From Mycolicibacter engbaekii (GTDB lineage Bacteria > Actinomycetota > Actinomycetes > Mycobacteriales > Mycobacteriaceae): DNA of 53,477 nt. The position numbers and the translations under genes are program-made. Shown here piece by piece: positions 1 to 9,011 of the stretch. Positions within the stretch are counted from its first letter, which is position 1, and every line of letters begins with the position of its first letter. The stretch covers positions 1-53,477 of the forward strand of contig NZ_LQOT01000039.1 in NCBI RefSeq assembly GCF_002101585.1. Direction: 5' to 3'. The notes beneath the pieces are model-generated. The model worked only from the letters and a program-made list of their open reading frames with translations, was not told the origin of the DNA and ran no database searches.

Positions 1-73
1 GTTGCTGATTCTTCCTGCCCGAACACCGGGCATCAGAGTCGCACAACAACTGGACCACTACGAGGGGCTCACC

Positions 74-1644
74 TCACCCGATCGAAAATTCCACCTGCGT
101 CGCGGCCGGGAAGCGCGGGTCGGGGTCGGGGTGACCGCTAGCGCACTTCCGCCACTGGAATGTCGATGCGGACAGGCTTGCTTGCGCCTCTGCAATTGTG
201 GGAAAGACGACAACGGTCTGCTCGATCAATCCGTCGATAGTGGTCCCGTCTTTGCCGAGCGTCTGGTCGCGGATCGCTTGGTAGCCGGTGTCGGCATACA
301 CCTGTCGTTCGGCGCCGAAGATGACGCCGGCGCAGTCGGGCGGATCGATCGCGAATGCGTTGTCCGACATACCTAACGAAGAGGCGAGGACTTCCAGGTG
401 TCCGTCGGGTGAATAGCCGCGGAAGTGGTCGCTGGTCATATTCGCGATCTCCGACGGCTTGAGCAAGACGGTGTCGATATCTGATGCTGCGAACACCGGT
501 GGAGGTGGTGGAGGAGTCGGGGCGGTAATGACTGGGGCAATCGTTGTGGTGGCGGAAGCTATCGAACGGCTGCTGGGGGCGGAGCTGTCGTGTCTTGTCC
601 ACGGGTGCCAGGCGAGGGCGGCTCCCACGGCGCTGGAAAGAGCCGTTGCTGTGCCTGCGGCTACCAGTAAGCCTCTCCGGGATCGCGCGCCAGGGGCGTT
701 CGACTTGTCAGGATGTGCAATTACTGGCGCGGGTGTGTTCGGCGGTGTTCGGCGCGCTGTAGAAACTGGCCGAGCACGTGTCGCGCGCACAGTGTCCGGC
801 GGTGCGGATATCTGTTCTGCCAGAGCGTGAGCAAACTCGGTGCATCGGGCAAACCGCTCGCCAGGATCCTTCGCGAGGGCTGATGCCAGCACCTCATCGA
901 GGGCGGCCAGTTCGGGCCGGGTGTCGGCGATTGAAGGCGGCGCGGAGTTGAGGTGACGACCGATGACGACAGCTGGATTCGAATGCGGGAACAGGTGAGA
1001 ACCGCTCAGCAGGTGGTAGGCGGTGGCGGCCAGTGCATACTGGTCGGCGCGACCTGTGATTTCTTCGCCAATAAGTTGTTCGGGCGCGGAGTAGGCTACC
1101 GTGCCGACGGTCATATTGGTCGCGGTAAGACCACTGATTTCGTCGATGGTGCGGGCGATCCCGAAGTCGGTCAGCAAGATTCGCTGCTCAGCAGTGTCGT
1201 CTGCGTCGGCGAGCATGATGTTCCCCGGCTTGACATCGCGGTGCAGTAGGCCCCGTTTGTGGGCATAGTCCAATGCACTTGCCACTGAGGTGACGATCCT
1301 TAAGACTTCATCGACTGGCATCCCTGACGGGTGCGATTCGGCAAGCTTTCGGCCGGCATCGAGTCCGTCCACGAAGTCCATGGAGATCCATAGTTGGCCT
1401 TCAGATTCGCCTCGGTCATGCACACCCACGATGTGCGGATGCCACAGGGTCGACGCCAGGTCGGCCTCTCGCGCGAAACGCAGGCGAAATTCTCTGTCTC
1501 CAGAGATGCTGCTCGGCAGTATTTTCAGGGCATCACGGCGTGGGAGTCGAGGATGTTCAGCCAGGAGACCTCACCCATGCCACCGGAGCCCAAGAGGCGC
1601 ACAATCTTGAAGCCAGCGAATACCTCACCGCTGTGCAACGGCAT
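74..1644 (-). pseudogene. PknH-like transmembrane Ser/Thr protein kinase, frameshifted
   Basis: A Hanks-type receptor kinase. The ATG at 1644 follows a GGGGAG ribosome site by six bases and opens a good N-lobe ([18 protein letters not shown]), but this frame stops about 35 codons later. From about 1566 the next frame continues the kinase: ALKILP with the ATP lysine, then [19 protein letters not shown] (catalytic loop), DFG, a membrane segment ([21 protein letters not shown]) and an extracytoplasmic PknH-type sensor with paired cysteines. One missing base near 1566 (GTC TCC TGG where GTC TAC CTG would restore YLAEHP) explains the break, so it is either a recent mutation or a sequencing error. 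The sensor domain also ends early, at a TGA at 74-76, before the last conserved cysteines usual in PknH. An intact downstream piece could only start at GTG 1429 and would lack the ATP-binding loop. Confidence 0.8.
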
Positions 1645-1695
1645 CGCCGACTCCCCTGACGTTGCAAATCTGCCCGAGTTGGCGAGCCGGCGAGT

Positions 1696-3960
1696 TCATC
1701 GGGCATACCCGAACTGCTCCAACCGCCGCTGCGCCACGGCGATCTCATCGGTGCTGAACAACTCCGCGAACTTAGGCTCCACCACGACGGCTTCCACGGT
1801 GAGGTCCATCCGTCCGCGTTCCCACAGTGCGGCGAAGCCGTCGGATACCGCGGGCGCCGCCAGCAACTTGTGCGCGGTTGCCAGCGGACCGAGCTCGGCG
1901 ATCATGCTGCGGAAATAGTTAGCGTGTACGCCGACTTCGGCAAGCGCACGCCGGTACAAGTCGACCATCCGGCTGGCGAACTCCCGCTGCACCTCGTCGC
2001 TATCCCCCGCGGCCTCAGGGCTTTCGGTCACCTCGGCCTGCTCCCCGGCGGCATCGACACTCTCTTTGTCCACAAAACCGCGGAGGGCATCGACCGAGGT
2101 GAACACCATGTAGCCGAGTTCCTCAAGCCGAGGAAGATCAGCGTCATCGGGGTCGAGCTCAAGAACGACGGGAGCGCCGACGCCTGTCTGCAATCCGTCA
2201 GGCCAGAACGCCTCGGCCACCGCCAATGGAACCCCGCTGGCCGGATCGGCGATCTCAGCGTCGACGGTGGGCGTGGCGAACCCTCGCTCGGTCAGCTCGG
2301 CGATCGCAGCCTGTACCTGCTGGGCGCGCGGGTCATCCACGACTTCGTCGGCGACCTGTAATGGCTCCAAGGCTGCGCCTTCGGGTGCGCTTTCTGCGCT
2401 GAGCAGGCTCGCGAGAAACCGTTGTGCGGATTCGGCCAGCAGCTCGCGGCGGGCGGCGAGGAAATCGTGGTAACGCTCGACCTGCCACAGCTCGGGGTGG
2501 GCGGGAATCCACTGTGACTCAAGGACCCCTGGGTGCTTGGCGGCAACCTCGGGCAGGTACTCAGCCGGGTCGCGCATCCCGATCGCAATGTTGGTTGCCT
2601 GGGTGAGGAAGCAGAAGTTCGCCAGTGCGTTGATGTCGCCACGGTCATAGCCATGCTTGCGCAGCAGCGCCTTCGGAAAAATGTGATGCACTTGAAGGGA
2701 CGTCAGCTTGCCCAGTAACTCGGCGCGCAGCTCCAGTCCGCTGCCGAAGTCGCGGGCGCCATCGACACGGGTCAGCAGGTACAGCAGGGGGTAGAAGCGT
2801 GCCCCGCGGGTCGCGCCTGCGAAGTCGTCGGGTCCGACAGTCAGTTGGCCGCCCCGGGCGCGCTCCAATGTCGCGATCAGGGCATCGATCCCGCCGCGCT
2901 CGGCCGTTTCGTAATCCTGCTGCAGCACGGTCTCAGTGGAGCCGCTGAACCGGCCCCACAAGGCAGAGTGGACATACCAGTAGAGCACCTTGTCTCGGTG
3001 CGTGCTGTCCGCGAACCGCCCGCCGTTGAGGTGAAGCAGTCGCGTGATCACCGGGGCGGCGTAGCGGCCCATGAGGACCCGATCATGGTCGAGTCCCAGG
3101 CGGCCGGACACGGCATCGAGAAAGGTGCCGACGTGGTTGACCGAATTCTGGAGCGCGACTTCGAATTCGTCGGCACCTACCGTCCCGAGTGAGGAGAACA
3201 GCGCACGGCCGGTGGCCACCGCAGTCGCGTTGCGCAGCAACCAGTCCAACGAGAACTTGAAACCCGCAGCGCGCCAGCGCTCTAAGTTTTCACGCAGCTC
3301 CTTGCGGGCATCGGGCCACTCGGCGCAGAGCTTGGCCAGAGCGAGGTCACCCTTGGTGAGTTTGGTTCCACCAGAGTTGACCTTGTTGAAGATATCGACC
3401 ACTTCGTCGACGGTCTTGCTTGAGCCAGTGATCTTCTCCTGATTGAAGTCCCGGTTCTCGATCTCTTTGATCCGGTTGAGCCGTTCCAGGTAGGTGTTGA
3501 GCACATCGCGTTCGACGTCGGGAAATGCGGTGAGGTATTCGAACGGGCCCTTTCGGAACAGCTCGGTCACGTTCACCCAGGTCGGGTCATCGGCCATCTT
3601 CATCGGTGCGTAGAACTCGAACGTCTCGGTTGCGACGTTGAAGTGCAACCCGGTGAACGCGTTCGCGTCACCCTCGAAGAACGGTGGCGGCGTGCCGCGG
3701 ATCACCCCGTACATCGAAGTGACGCGTTGCTGGCCGTCGAGCAGCAGCTGCCGGGTGCCGCTGCCGCCGGCCGCGCCTCGCACTGTGATGTCCTCGGAGG
3801 TGGTCTCCCACATCAGCAGACCACCGACCGGGTAGCCGCGGTACAGCGAGCGCATCAAACCGCGGACCTGGTCGCGGTTCCACACGTAGCCGCGTTGGAA
3901 CTCAGGCAACAGCACGGCGCCGGAGTCGATTTCGTCCAGCAATGTCGACAGACGGGTCAT
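1696..3960 (-). CDS. DUF262/HNH GmrSD-type restriction protein
   Basis: 754 residues. The start ATG at 3960 has AGGAGA four bases upstream. The N-terminus is a DUF262 (GmrS/ParB-Srx-like) domain: LPEFQRGYVW near residue 18 and the signature DGQQR at 75-79. Near residue 424 there is an HNH/DUF1524-like segment (HHIFPKALL followed by NALANFCFLT) typical of the GmrD nuclease half. The last 200 residues are acidic and have no domain I recognise. GmrSD enzymes are NTP-dependent type IV restriction endonucleases that cut DNA with modified (for example glucosylated) cytosine; that role is inferred here from family only. It lies 13 bp downstream of the RelE-UvrD gene and is very likely co-transcribed with it. 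Confidence 0.85.
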   Translation of the reverse strand: MTRLSTLLDEIDSGAVLLPEFQRGYVWNRDQVRGLMRSLYRGYPVGGLLMWETTSEDITVRGAAGGSGTRQLLLDGQQRVTSMYGVIRGTPPPFFEGDANAFTGLHFNVATETFEFYAPMKMADDPTWVNVTELFRKGPFEYLTAFPDVERDVLNTYLERLNRIKEIENRDFNQEKITGSSKTVDEVVDIFNKVNSGGTKLTKGDLALAKLCAEWPDARKELRENLERWRAAGFKFSLDWLLRNATAVATGRALFSSLGTVGADEFEVALQNSVNHVGTFLDAVSGRLGLDHDRVLMGRYAAPVITRLLHLNGGRFADSTHRDKVLYWYVHSALWGRFSGSTETVLQQDYETAERGGIDALIATLERARGGQLTVGPDDFAGATRGARFYPLLYLLTRVDGARDFGSGLELRAELLGKLTSLQVHHIFPKALLRKHGYDRGDINALANFCFLTQATNIAIGMRDPAEYLPEVAAKHPGVLESQWIPAHPELWQVERYHDFLAARRELLAESAQRFLASLLSAESAPEGAALEPLQVADEVVDDPRAQQVQAAIAELTERGFATPTVDAEIADPASGVPLAVAEAFWPDGLQTGVGAPVVLELDPDDADLPRLEELGYMVFTSVDALRGFVDKESVDAAGEQAEVTESPEAAGDSDEVQREFASRMVDLYRRALAEVGVHANYFRSMIAELGPLATAHKLLAAPAVSDGFAALWERGRMDLTVEAVVVEPKFAELFSTDEIAVAQRRLEQFGYAR

Positions 3961-3973
3961 GCTGTCTCCTGTG

Positions 3974-6073
3974 TCAGTTCGTTGATAGTGCGGTCAGAAA
4001 AGGGCTGGGCTCGCCATGCCAGGTGATGACGAGTTCCTCGCGGGCCCGGGTGCAGGCCACGAACAGCAGGCAGCGCTCCCGCTCCAGATCCTGGGTGTGG
4101 GTCTGCCGGTCGTCCTCGATCGCGGTGACGGCGTTGGGTTCGGGTACCTGTTTGGCGCTGACTCCGGCAACACAGACGCAGCGGAACTCCAGGCCCTTCA
4201 TCCGGTGCATGGTCCCCACGCGCACCGCGTCGTCATCGGACTCGGAGGCTTCGGCCAGCCGCACCGATGCGACGCTCGCGGAGGCCAGCGCCTTCTCGAT
4301 CTGGGTGGCGAACCATTTGGCGCGTACCGCGATTCCGATCTCGTTGGGTGCGACTCCAGCAGCGAGCCAGTTGGACACGACGGCAGCAACAAGAGCGGCC
4401 TCGGCGCCTGCGTCGGCGGCGCCCTCAAGCCGCGGCGGTGGACCGTGCACGTGAGACTGGCACCCGGCGATCGACTCCAGTCCGCCGTCCATGTCATCGA
4501 TCGGCTGGCCGCGCAGCAATCCCATGCTCCAACCGAGAATCTCCGCCGTGGTGCGGTAGTTGAGGTTGAGTCGCGTCGAGCGGCCCGCGATGTTGATGCC
4601 GACCTCGCGAAAGCTGACCCTATTGTGGTAGATCCGCTGGTGCGTGTCGCCGGCGATGAAGATGTCGTCGGGTGCCTCGGGCACGGCGGCACGGAGCAGC
4701 CGCCACTGGTCGGGGCTGAGATCCTGCGCCTCATCGACGATGATGTGGCGATATGGCTTGTTGGCGGTGGTTTCCAACAGTCGAGTAGCCTCTCGGCGCA
4801 CAGTCTCATGCGTCCACAACCCGCGGTCGGTCAGGGCGCGCTCGAACTCGTAGATCGCCTGCCAGGCCTGTGCCCGCTGGACCGATCCCAGCCCCCGACC
4901 GCGTCCAGTTCGTTTGGCCGCCATGTAAGCCTCAGCGGTGTCGATACGCTGCGCCAGCACCACCTGCCGCCACTCCTCGGCCAGGAACACCGGGGTGAAG
5001 CTCAACCCGAGGCTGTCGATGAGCTCCGCCCACAACGCGTCCTCATCACCGGACTCAAGCAGATGCGGGGCTCCGTGCGCGGACCGAAACACCCGGTGCG
5101 CCAGCTTGTCGATGTGGATGACCTCTAAGCGCCGTTCGGCGGCGTCGTCATCGACCAGCATGTCCAGACCGTCTTGCAGACTTTCAGACAGGGTGGAGGT
5201 GAATGTGGTGACCAGAACCTTGCCCTCGCCGCGTTGCGCAAGCCGGTGTGCGCGGTGCAGGGCCACGACGGTCTTGCCGGTGCCGGGACCACCAGTGACC
5301 CGGGCCGGTCCCCCGTAGGCGGCATCGACGACAGCGCGCTGGGTGGGGTGGAGGTACACCCGCCAGGTGGCGAACGGGTAGGCGAAGACATCCATCAGCT
5401 CATCCGGGCCCTCGACCAGCATGACCCGATCGTGGCTGCGCAGGATCGCGGCGTCGAGATCCTCGGTGTCGACCGGTTCGTCGAGGATCACCGCGCCCAG
5501 TTCCGCCCATACCTCTTCGGGGGTGTAGCCGGCGGCCAGCCCGAACAGCACTTCCCACTGGGTTTGTGGCAGAAATGCCTTCGCCGCGTCAAGCTGGGCG
5601 GCGTCGGTGACGGTGCGGGCGAACGAGAGCACCTGTGCGTCGATGCCGAGTTTGGTCAGTGTGCCGTCGCTGATGTCGGCGAACAGGGGGGCCGCCCCGG
5701 TGGATGCCGGCTCGGGCTGATGGGGAATATGCCGGTCGAGTTCGGCTTCGTCACGGATCTCGATGCCACCGGTGGCGGCGTTGACCGAGAGCTTAGTGCG
5801 CTGTGCCCAGTCATAGGCGTCGTCGTGGGGGAGAACCTTCAGCAACGTGTAGACGTCGCCGCGCTCGGGTGCCAGCACGATGCCCCGCCAAAACTGGTCA
5901 ATGCGAATGGACCGGAAGCGCGGGTTGCGGGCCTTGGCGATCTTTTCCAGGTGCAGCCCGGTGTGGGTGGCGGAGTCGAACTCATCGAAGACCTCGGTGA
6001 CGCGTTTGAAGACTGGCTTCTCCAGCTTGGCCAGGTCGTTCAGGAACCCCTTGTCGATGGCGAGTGTGGGCAT
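3974..6073 (-). CDS. RelE/ParE-like domain fused to a UvrD-type helicase
   Basis: 699 residues. ATG at 6073 follows AAGGAAG. Residues 1 to about 105 look like a RelE/ParE toxin fold: small, basic, with LEKIAKARNPRFRSIRI, WRGIVL and VLPHDDAYDWA. From about 255 it is a superfamily 1 helicase: Walker A GGPGTGKT (about 258-265), Walker B DEAQD (about 443), LNLNYRTT and a C-terminal MKGLEFRCV / FVACTRAREEL block as in UvrD/Rep. SF1 helicases translocate on single-stranded DNA; the toxin-like domain may bind RNA or DNA, or be a degenerate recognition module. The 13-bp gap to the DUF262 gene suggests a two-gene restriction or defence operon. I see no separate antitoxin gene. Confidence 0.85.
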   Translation of the reverse strand: MPTLAIDKGFLNDLAKLEKPVFKRVTEVFDEFDSATHTGLHLEKIAKARNPRFRSIRIDQFWRGIVLAPERGDVYTLLKVLPHDDAYDWAQRTKLSVNAATGGIEIRDEAELDRHIPHQPEPASTGAAPLFADISDGTLTKLGIDAQVLSFARTVTDAAQLDAAKAFLPQTQWEVLFGLAAGYTPEEVWAELGAVILDEPVDTEDLDAAILRSHDRVMLVEGPDELMDVFAYPFATWRVYLHPTQRAVVDAAYGGPARVTGGPGTGKTVVALHRAHRLAQRGEGKVLVTTFTSTLSESLQDGLDMLVDDDAAERRLEVIHIDKLAHRVFRSAHGAPHLLESGDEDALWAELIDSLGLSFTPVFLAEEWRQVVLAQRIDTAEAYMAAKRTGRGRGLGSVQRAQAWQAIYEFERALTDRGLWTHETVRREATRLLETTANKPYRHIIVDEAQDLSPDQWRLLRAAVPEAPDDIFIAGDTHQRIYHNRVSFREVGINIAGRSTRLNLNYRTTAEILGWSMGLLRGQPIDDMDGGLESIAGCQSHVHGPPPRLEGAADAGAEAALVAAVVSNWLAAGVAPNEIGIAVRAKWFATQIEKALASASVASVRLAEASESDDDAVRVGTMHRMKGLEFRCVCVAGVSAKQVPEPNAVTAIEDDRQTHTQDLERERCLLFVACTRAREELVITWHGEPSPFLTALSTN

Positions 6074-6336
6074 GGCTTCCTTGGTATCTCATTGAGCGCG
6101 GTGCGATGTTGAGCGGAAACAGCTGGGCTTCGAGCGGATCGATCCGATGCCTTCCTTCGGCGGCGCCGAGCAGTCGAGTTGCGCGCGCGTCTCCGGCTGG
6201 AATGCATCCACGCCGTTGCTGGGGTGTTCCGGCTCACGGTCGAAACGCCTCCTGTCCGAGGGCTTTACCTGCGGCGCGGTCGTTGTCACGTTGAGCGGTG
6301 TGCCCACTCGGGGTCCTCGGCGTATCACAATTCTCA
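6074..6336. other. Intergenic gap inside the defence island
   Basis: 263 bp between the end of the RNA ligase gene and the start of the helicase gene, both on the minus strand. No reading frame here has a convincing start or domain. It ends with the AAGGAAG ribosome site of the helicase gene. It probably carries a promoter for the helicase-DUF262 pair, which would make that pair a separate transcription unit, but I cannot point to a clear -10/-35. Confidence 0.5.
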
Positions 6337-7032
6337 TCAATGCTCACGCCTGCGACCTGTGGAAATTGTTGCCAGCCTGTTCATCTTGTGCGGCCCAGAC
6401 ATCCAATGCTGGTCGATCTGCTGCACGAACTCCGGTCGGACAATCTTTGCGCGACGCTGCTGGCAGTCGGACCCAACCGTTCGGGCGACGACACCCTCCA
6501 TCTGTTCATGCCCCACCCTGCTCTGAGTCATAAGCCTCATCAGACCATCGAGGTCGAAACGACCGGCTCCGAGGAAGGGGACGGTGTATAAGCCCAGGTC
6601 GTCCGCGAGTGCGTCACGCATGTCGGGCTCCCAGAACAACCTCGTAGCCCGGTCGTAGACGTCGAACACCAGGAACCAGTCGGGCAGCTTGTCGTAGTGC
6701 ACGCTGTGCTCGACCGTGCACCATTCACCGAAGACGATCAGCTCGTCACTGAGCCCGTCCATGAACCGTTGCTGCCGCGGCGCTATCCACGTCGCAAGGC
6801 CCCGGAAGTGGCGCCCGCCAGGCTGAACATAACTGCCTCGCGCCTGAAACCGCAGCCCGTCGCTGCCGATTGAGATGCCGAGGTTCTGGCCGTCGACCTT
6901 CTCGTCAACGTGCAACGGCTGAGCCAAGAACTCCGCACGTTCGGTATCGGTGAGGACTTTGTCGCCGCGGACATCGACTCCCGGCGGGCGAACCAGGTAC
7001 GGGGTCGACGGAAATCGGGCGAACTCGGTCAT
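6337..7032 (-). CDS. RNA ligase (Rnl2-like nucleotidyltransferase)
   Basis: 231 residues from the ATG at 7032, which overlaps the stop of the PIN-like gene as ATGA. The longer in-frame reading to 7140 would run inside that gene and is not needed. Covalent nucleotidyltransferase motifs are in order: motif I KVDGQN with the adenylated lysine at 45, FGEW near 105, FDVYDRA (motif IIIa), EGVVAR (motif IV) near 190 and AKIVRPEF (motif V). This is the RNA-ligase family (T4 Rnl2 and bacterial homologues), which uses ATP to seal nicks or rejoin cleaved RNA. Sitting directly behind a PIN-like nuclease and an OLD-like ATPase, it could repair what the nuclease cuts; that is inference. The C-terminus is short and basic. 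Confidence 0.85.
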   Translation of the reverse strand: MTEFARFPSTPYLVRPPGVDVRGDKVLTDTERAEFLAQPLHVDEKVDGQNLGISIGSDGLRFQARGSYVQPGGRHFRGLATWIAPRQQRFMDGLSDELIVFGEWCTVEHSVHYDKLPDWFLVFDVYDRATRLFWEPDMRDALADDLGLYTVPFLGAGRFDLDGLMRLMTQSRVGHEQMEGVVARTVGSDCQQRRAKIVRPEFVQQIDQHWMSGPHKMNRLATISTGRRREH

Positions 7033-7538
7033 GGCGCATCCCGCCCAAACTTCACGCGGTAGGCGGCTCGGATCGAGGGTTCGTGGACGTACTCGACGCG
7101 CACACCGTGGCGGCCCAGGACCGCACCCCAGTCGAGCCACTTGGTGTCGGAGGCCTGGACCACCGGAGCGCCGGCGACCTTGGCAGCTGCCACGAACTTT
7201 CGATCGGACGGATCGATCTCATCGTGGTCGCCGCCCAGCACGCCATAGGTGTTGGTGTCGGGTTCCCCAGGATCGATGTCTGGGCGCATTGAGTCGTCCC
7301 AGTGATATCGGTTCTCGAACACGTAGCGGGCGAATGCATCCCCCAGACTGGGCTGACCGCTTCGACTCAATTTGTGGAAGTACTCTTCAACGATCTCACC
7401 TGCCAGGTCGGTGACGACGGGAAATTTGCCTTCGATGATATCTTCGAGCATCACTTCGCAGGCGTCGACGAGTTCTGCAGGGTGGTCGGCCGGAAGTTTG
7501 CTGACCAAAGGCACATTCGTGTCGATCACCTTCGTCAT
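7029..7538 (-). CDS. PIN-like nuclease
   Basis: 169 residues. The ATG at 7538 overlaps the ATPase stop (ATGA) and its own stop overlaps the ligase start, so the three genes are translationally coupled. The N-terminus VIDTNV gives the first PIN aspartate (D6). Acidic residues follow at E48/E51, in the DPSDRKFVAAA block (D109, D112) and in ASDTKWLDW (D131, D136), the usual spacing of PIN metal ligands. PIN domains are Mg/Mn-dependent ribonucleases, best known as VapC toxins, but this one is longer than VapC (about 130 residues) and has no VapB-type neighbour. It is probably controlled by the ATPase encoded just upstream. The call rests on motif pattern only. Confidence 0.75.
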   Translation of the reverse strand: MTKVIDTNVPLVSKLPADHPAELVDACEVMLEDIIEGKFPVVTDLAGEIVEEYFHKLSRSGQPSLGDAFARYVFENRYHWDDSMRPDIDPGEPDTNTYGVLGGDHDEIDPSDRKFVAAAKVAGAPVVQASDTKWLDWGAVLGRHGVRVEYVHEPSIRAAYRVKFGRDAP

Positions 7539-8914
7539 CGCGGTCCGGCACTTCGACGAACTCGGGCACTTCGGGATTGCGCGATGATGTCCGCTGCGGG
7601 GTCGCCGAAGAAATGTTCCGGCCAGTTGTGCACGTTGCCGTACTCATCGACATCCAGCGCGTCGATGGTCGACCCACCTTTTCCGGGATTCACCACATAG
7701 CACCGCACATCCGCGGGATCGACCTCCTCTTCGGCGACCCTTCGCAACAGGCGCCGGAGCAGGTGTTCGGAGTGGGATTCGATGATGAACTGGGTCTCGC
7801 GCGGCGAGCTGTTCTCGCGCGCCGAGATAGCGGCGATGAACAGATCCGCGAGACCGGCCTGAACGGCGGGATGCAGGTGGATCTCAGGCTGCTCCATGAC
7901 AACGGTCGAGCCCGGAGCGGAGTAAAACGCCTCCACGACCACTGGCAGGACTTGGGAGACGCCGAATCCGACATCCGTCAGCAGGACTTCCTGCCTGCTG
8001 CGCGGGCTGGTCACGCGCACTTCGTACTCGTCGCGCCCTGCCCCGATCTGCGCGACCGAGAACTTGTCGATGACGCCGAGATCGCGAAGCCATTTCGCAA
8101 CAAGAACCTGCAGGGGCTGCAATTTATGCTTCGCCGCGAAGTTGAACTTCCGTGTGCGGCCGGCCAGGAGGGCTTCGATGGAGTGCTCACCGCGCCAGCC
8201 GACATGGCCGACTTCCTCGCCGGACCATCGATACAACCGGTTCGGCTTCTCGCGCAGTGGCCCCAGATAGGTGATTGCGCGCAGTTGTTCTTCCAGCGCC
8301 AGCGTCAGGTCGGCGGCGAAATCCAGGTATTGGTAGCGGGTCGGCAGGTCGTCGGGGAAGGCGTGGAACTGAGAGGGCGCCGACACCGGCCATTTACGGC
8401 CCATCGTGCGCACCAGTTCGATTCCCTCGGCGCGGATTTCATACTCGCCCTTGCTGTTCCGCGCACTGCCCAGCCGCAGGACATTCGGGACGTCGGCGCC
8501 GAGGCGATACTCGTAGCTGTCGACTCGCAACCGTGGTGGCGTGTCGGCCGTCGCGCTGATCGCCGCTCTGAAACCCAGGTCGCGACCGCTGAATCGCCTG
8601 TTGTTGCGCGCGTAGTCGACCCGAAGCTGGCTTCTTCGGCGCCAGTCAAGTTCAAACTCAAGGGGAAGCTCGGTACCAGAGCTGCGCAGCAGGCCCGAAT
8701 AGCTGCCCAGGTCGACGGGTGTCCGGTCATCGCCGGTGTGCAGGACGCGCCGGCGGTCGGGGGATTCGATCGTCTGCCGAAGCATCAGGAGGAACTGATG
8801 CAGGCTCGACTTTCCGGCCGAGTTGGCGCCGAACAGAATGGTCAAAGGCGCAAGTTCGACATCGCCGGTGTCTGCCCACGCCTTAAAGTTCTTCAGCCGC
8901 AGCCTGGTGAGCAC
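7535..8914 (-). CDS. OLD/RecF-like AAA ATPase with DUF3696
   Basis: 459 residues. GTG at 8914 preceded by a GGGGG ribosome site. An ABC/SMC-like ATPase: LRLKNFKAW then Walker A GANSAGKSS (about 28-36), signature region GFGVSQVLPVVVEA, Walker B EQPEIHLHP (about 340) and an H-loop segment IIESHSEHLLRRLLRR. The end (IDALDVDEYGNVHNWPEHFFGD) is the DUF3696 C-terminus. Relatives act as sensors and regulators of effector nucleases in phage defence (for example the AriA ATPase of PARIS) or carry a Toprim nuclease (OLD); this one has no Toprim domain of its own. The gene heads a coupled ATPase-PIN-RNA ligase operon, 97 bp downstream of the methylase gene. Confidence 0.85.
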   Translation of the reverse strand: MLTRLRLKNFKAWADTGDVELAPLTILFGANSAGKSSLHQFLLMLRQTIESPDRRRVLHTGDDRTPVDLGSYSGLLRSSGTELPLEFELDWRRRSQLRVDYARNNRRFSGRDLGFRAAISATADTPPRLRVDSYEYRLGADVPNVLRLGSARNSKGEYEIRAEGIELVRTMGRKWPVSAPSQFHAFPDDLPTRYQYLDFAADLTLALEEQLRAITYLGPLREKPNRLYRWSGEEVGHVGWRGEHSIEALLAGRTRKFNFAAKHKLQPLQVLVAKWLRDLGVIDKFSVAQIGAGRDEYEVRVTSPRSRQEVLLTDVGFGVSQVLPVVVEAFYSAPGSTVVMEQPEIHLHPAVQAGLADLFIAAISARENSSPRETQFIIESHSEHLLRRLLRRVAEEEVDPADVRCYVVNPGKGGSTIDALDVDEYGNVHNWPEHFFGDPAADIIAQSRSARVRRSAGPR

Positions 8915-9011
8915 CGGTCCCCCTTTCTGTTGCGGGCACCCGAGGGCAACCTTACTGGCGGTGTGGAGTCATGTCTGCCGTCCTCGACGGGCGCCTGCAT
9001 GCGCCATCCCC

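Noticed and set aside
74..1644. PglW-type kinase making a Pgl/BREX system with the methylase
   Set aside because: The kinase has a membrane segment and a PknH sensor domain, unlike PglW, and no PglZ or BrxC gene is present.
7029..7538. VapC toxin of a type II toxin-antitoxin pair
   Set aside because: No VapB-like antitoxin gene is beside it; it is coupled to an ATPase and a ligase.
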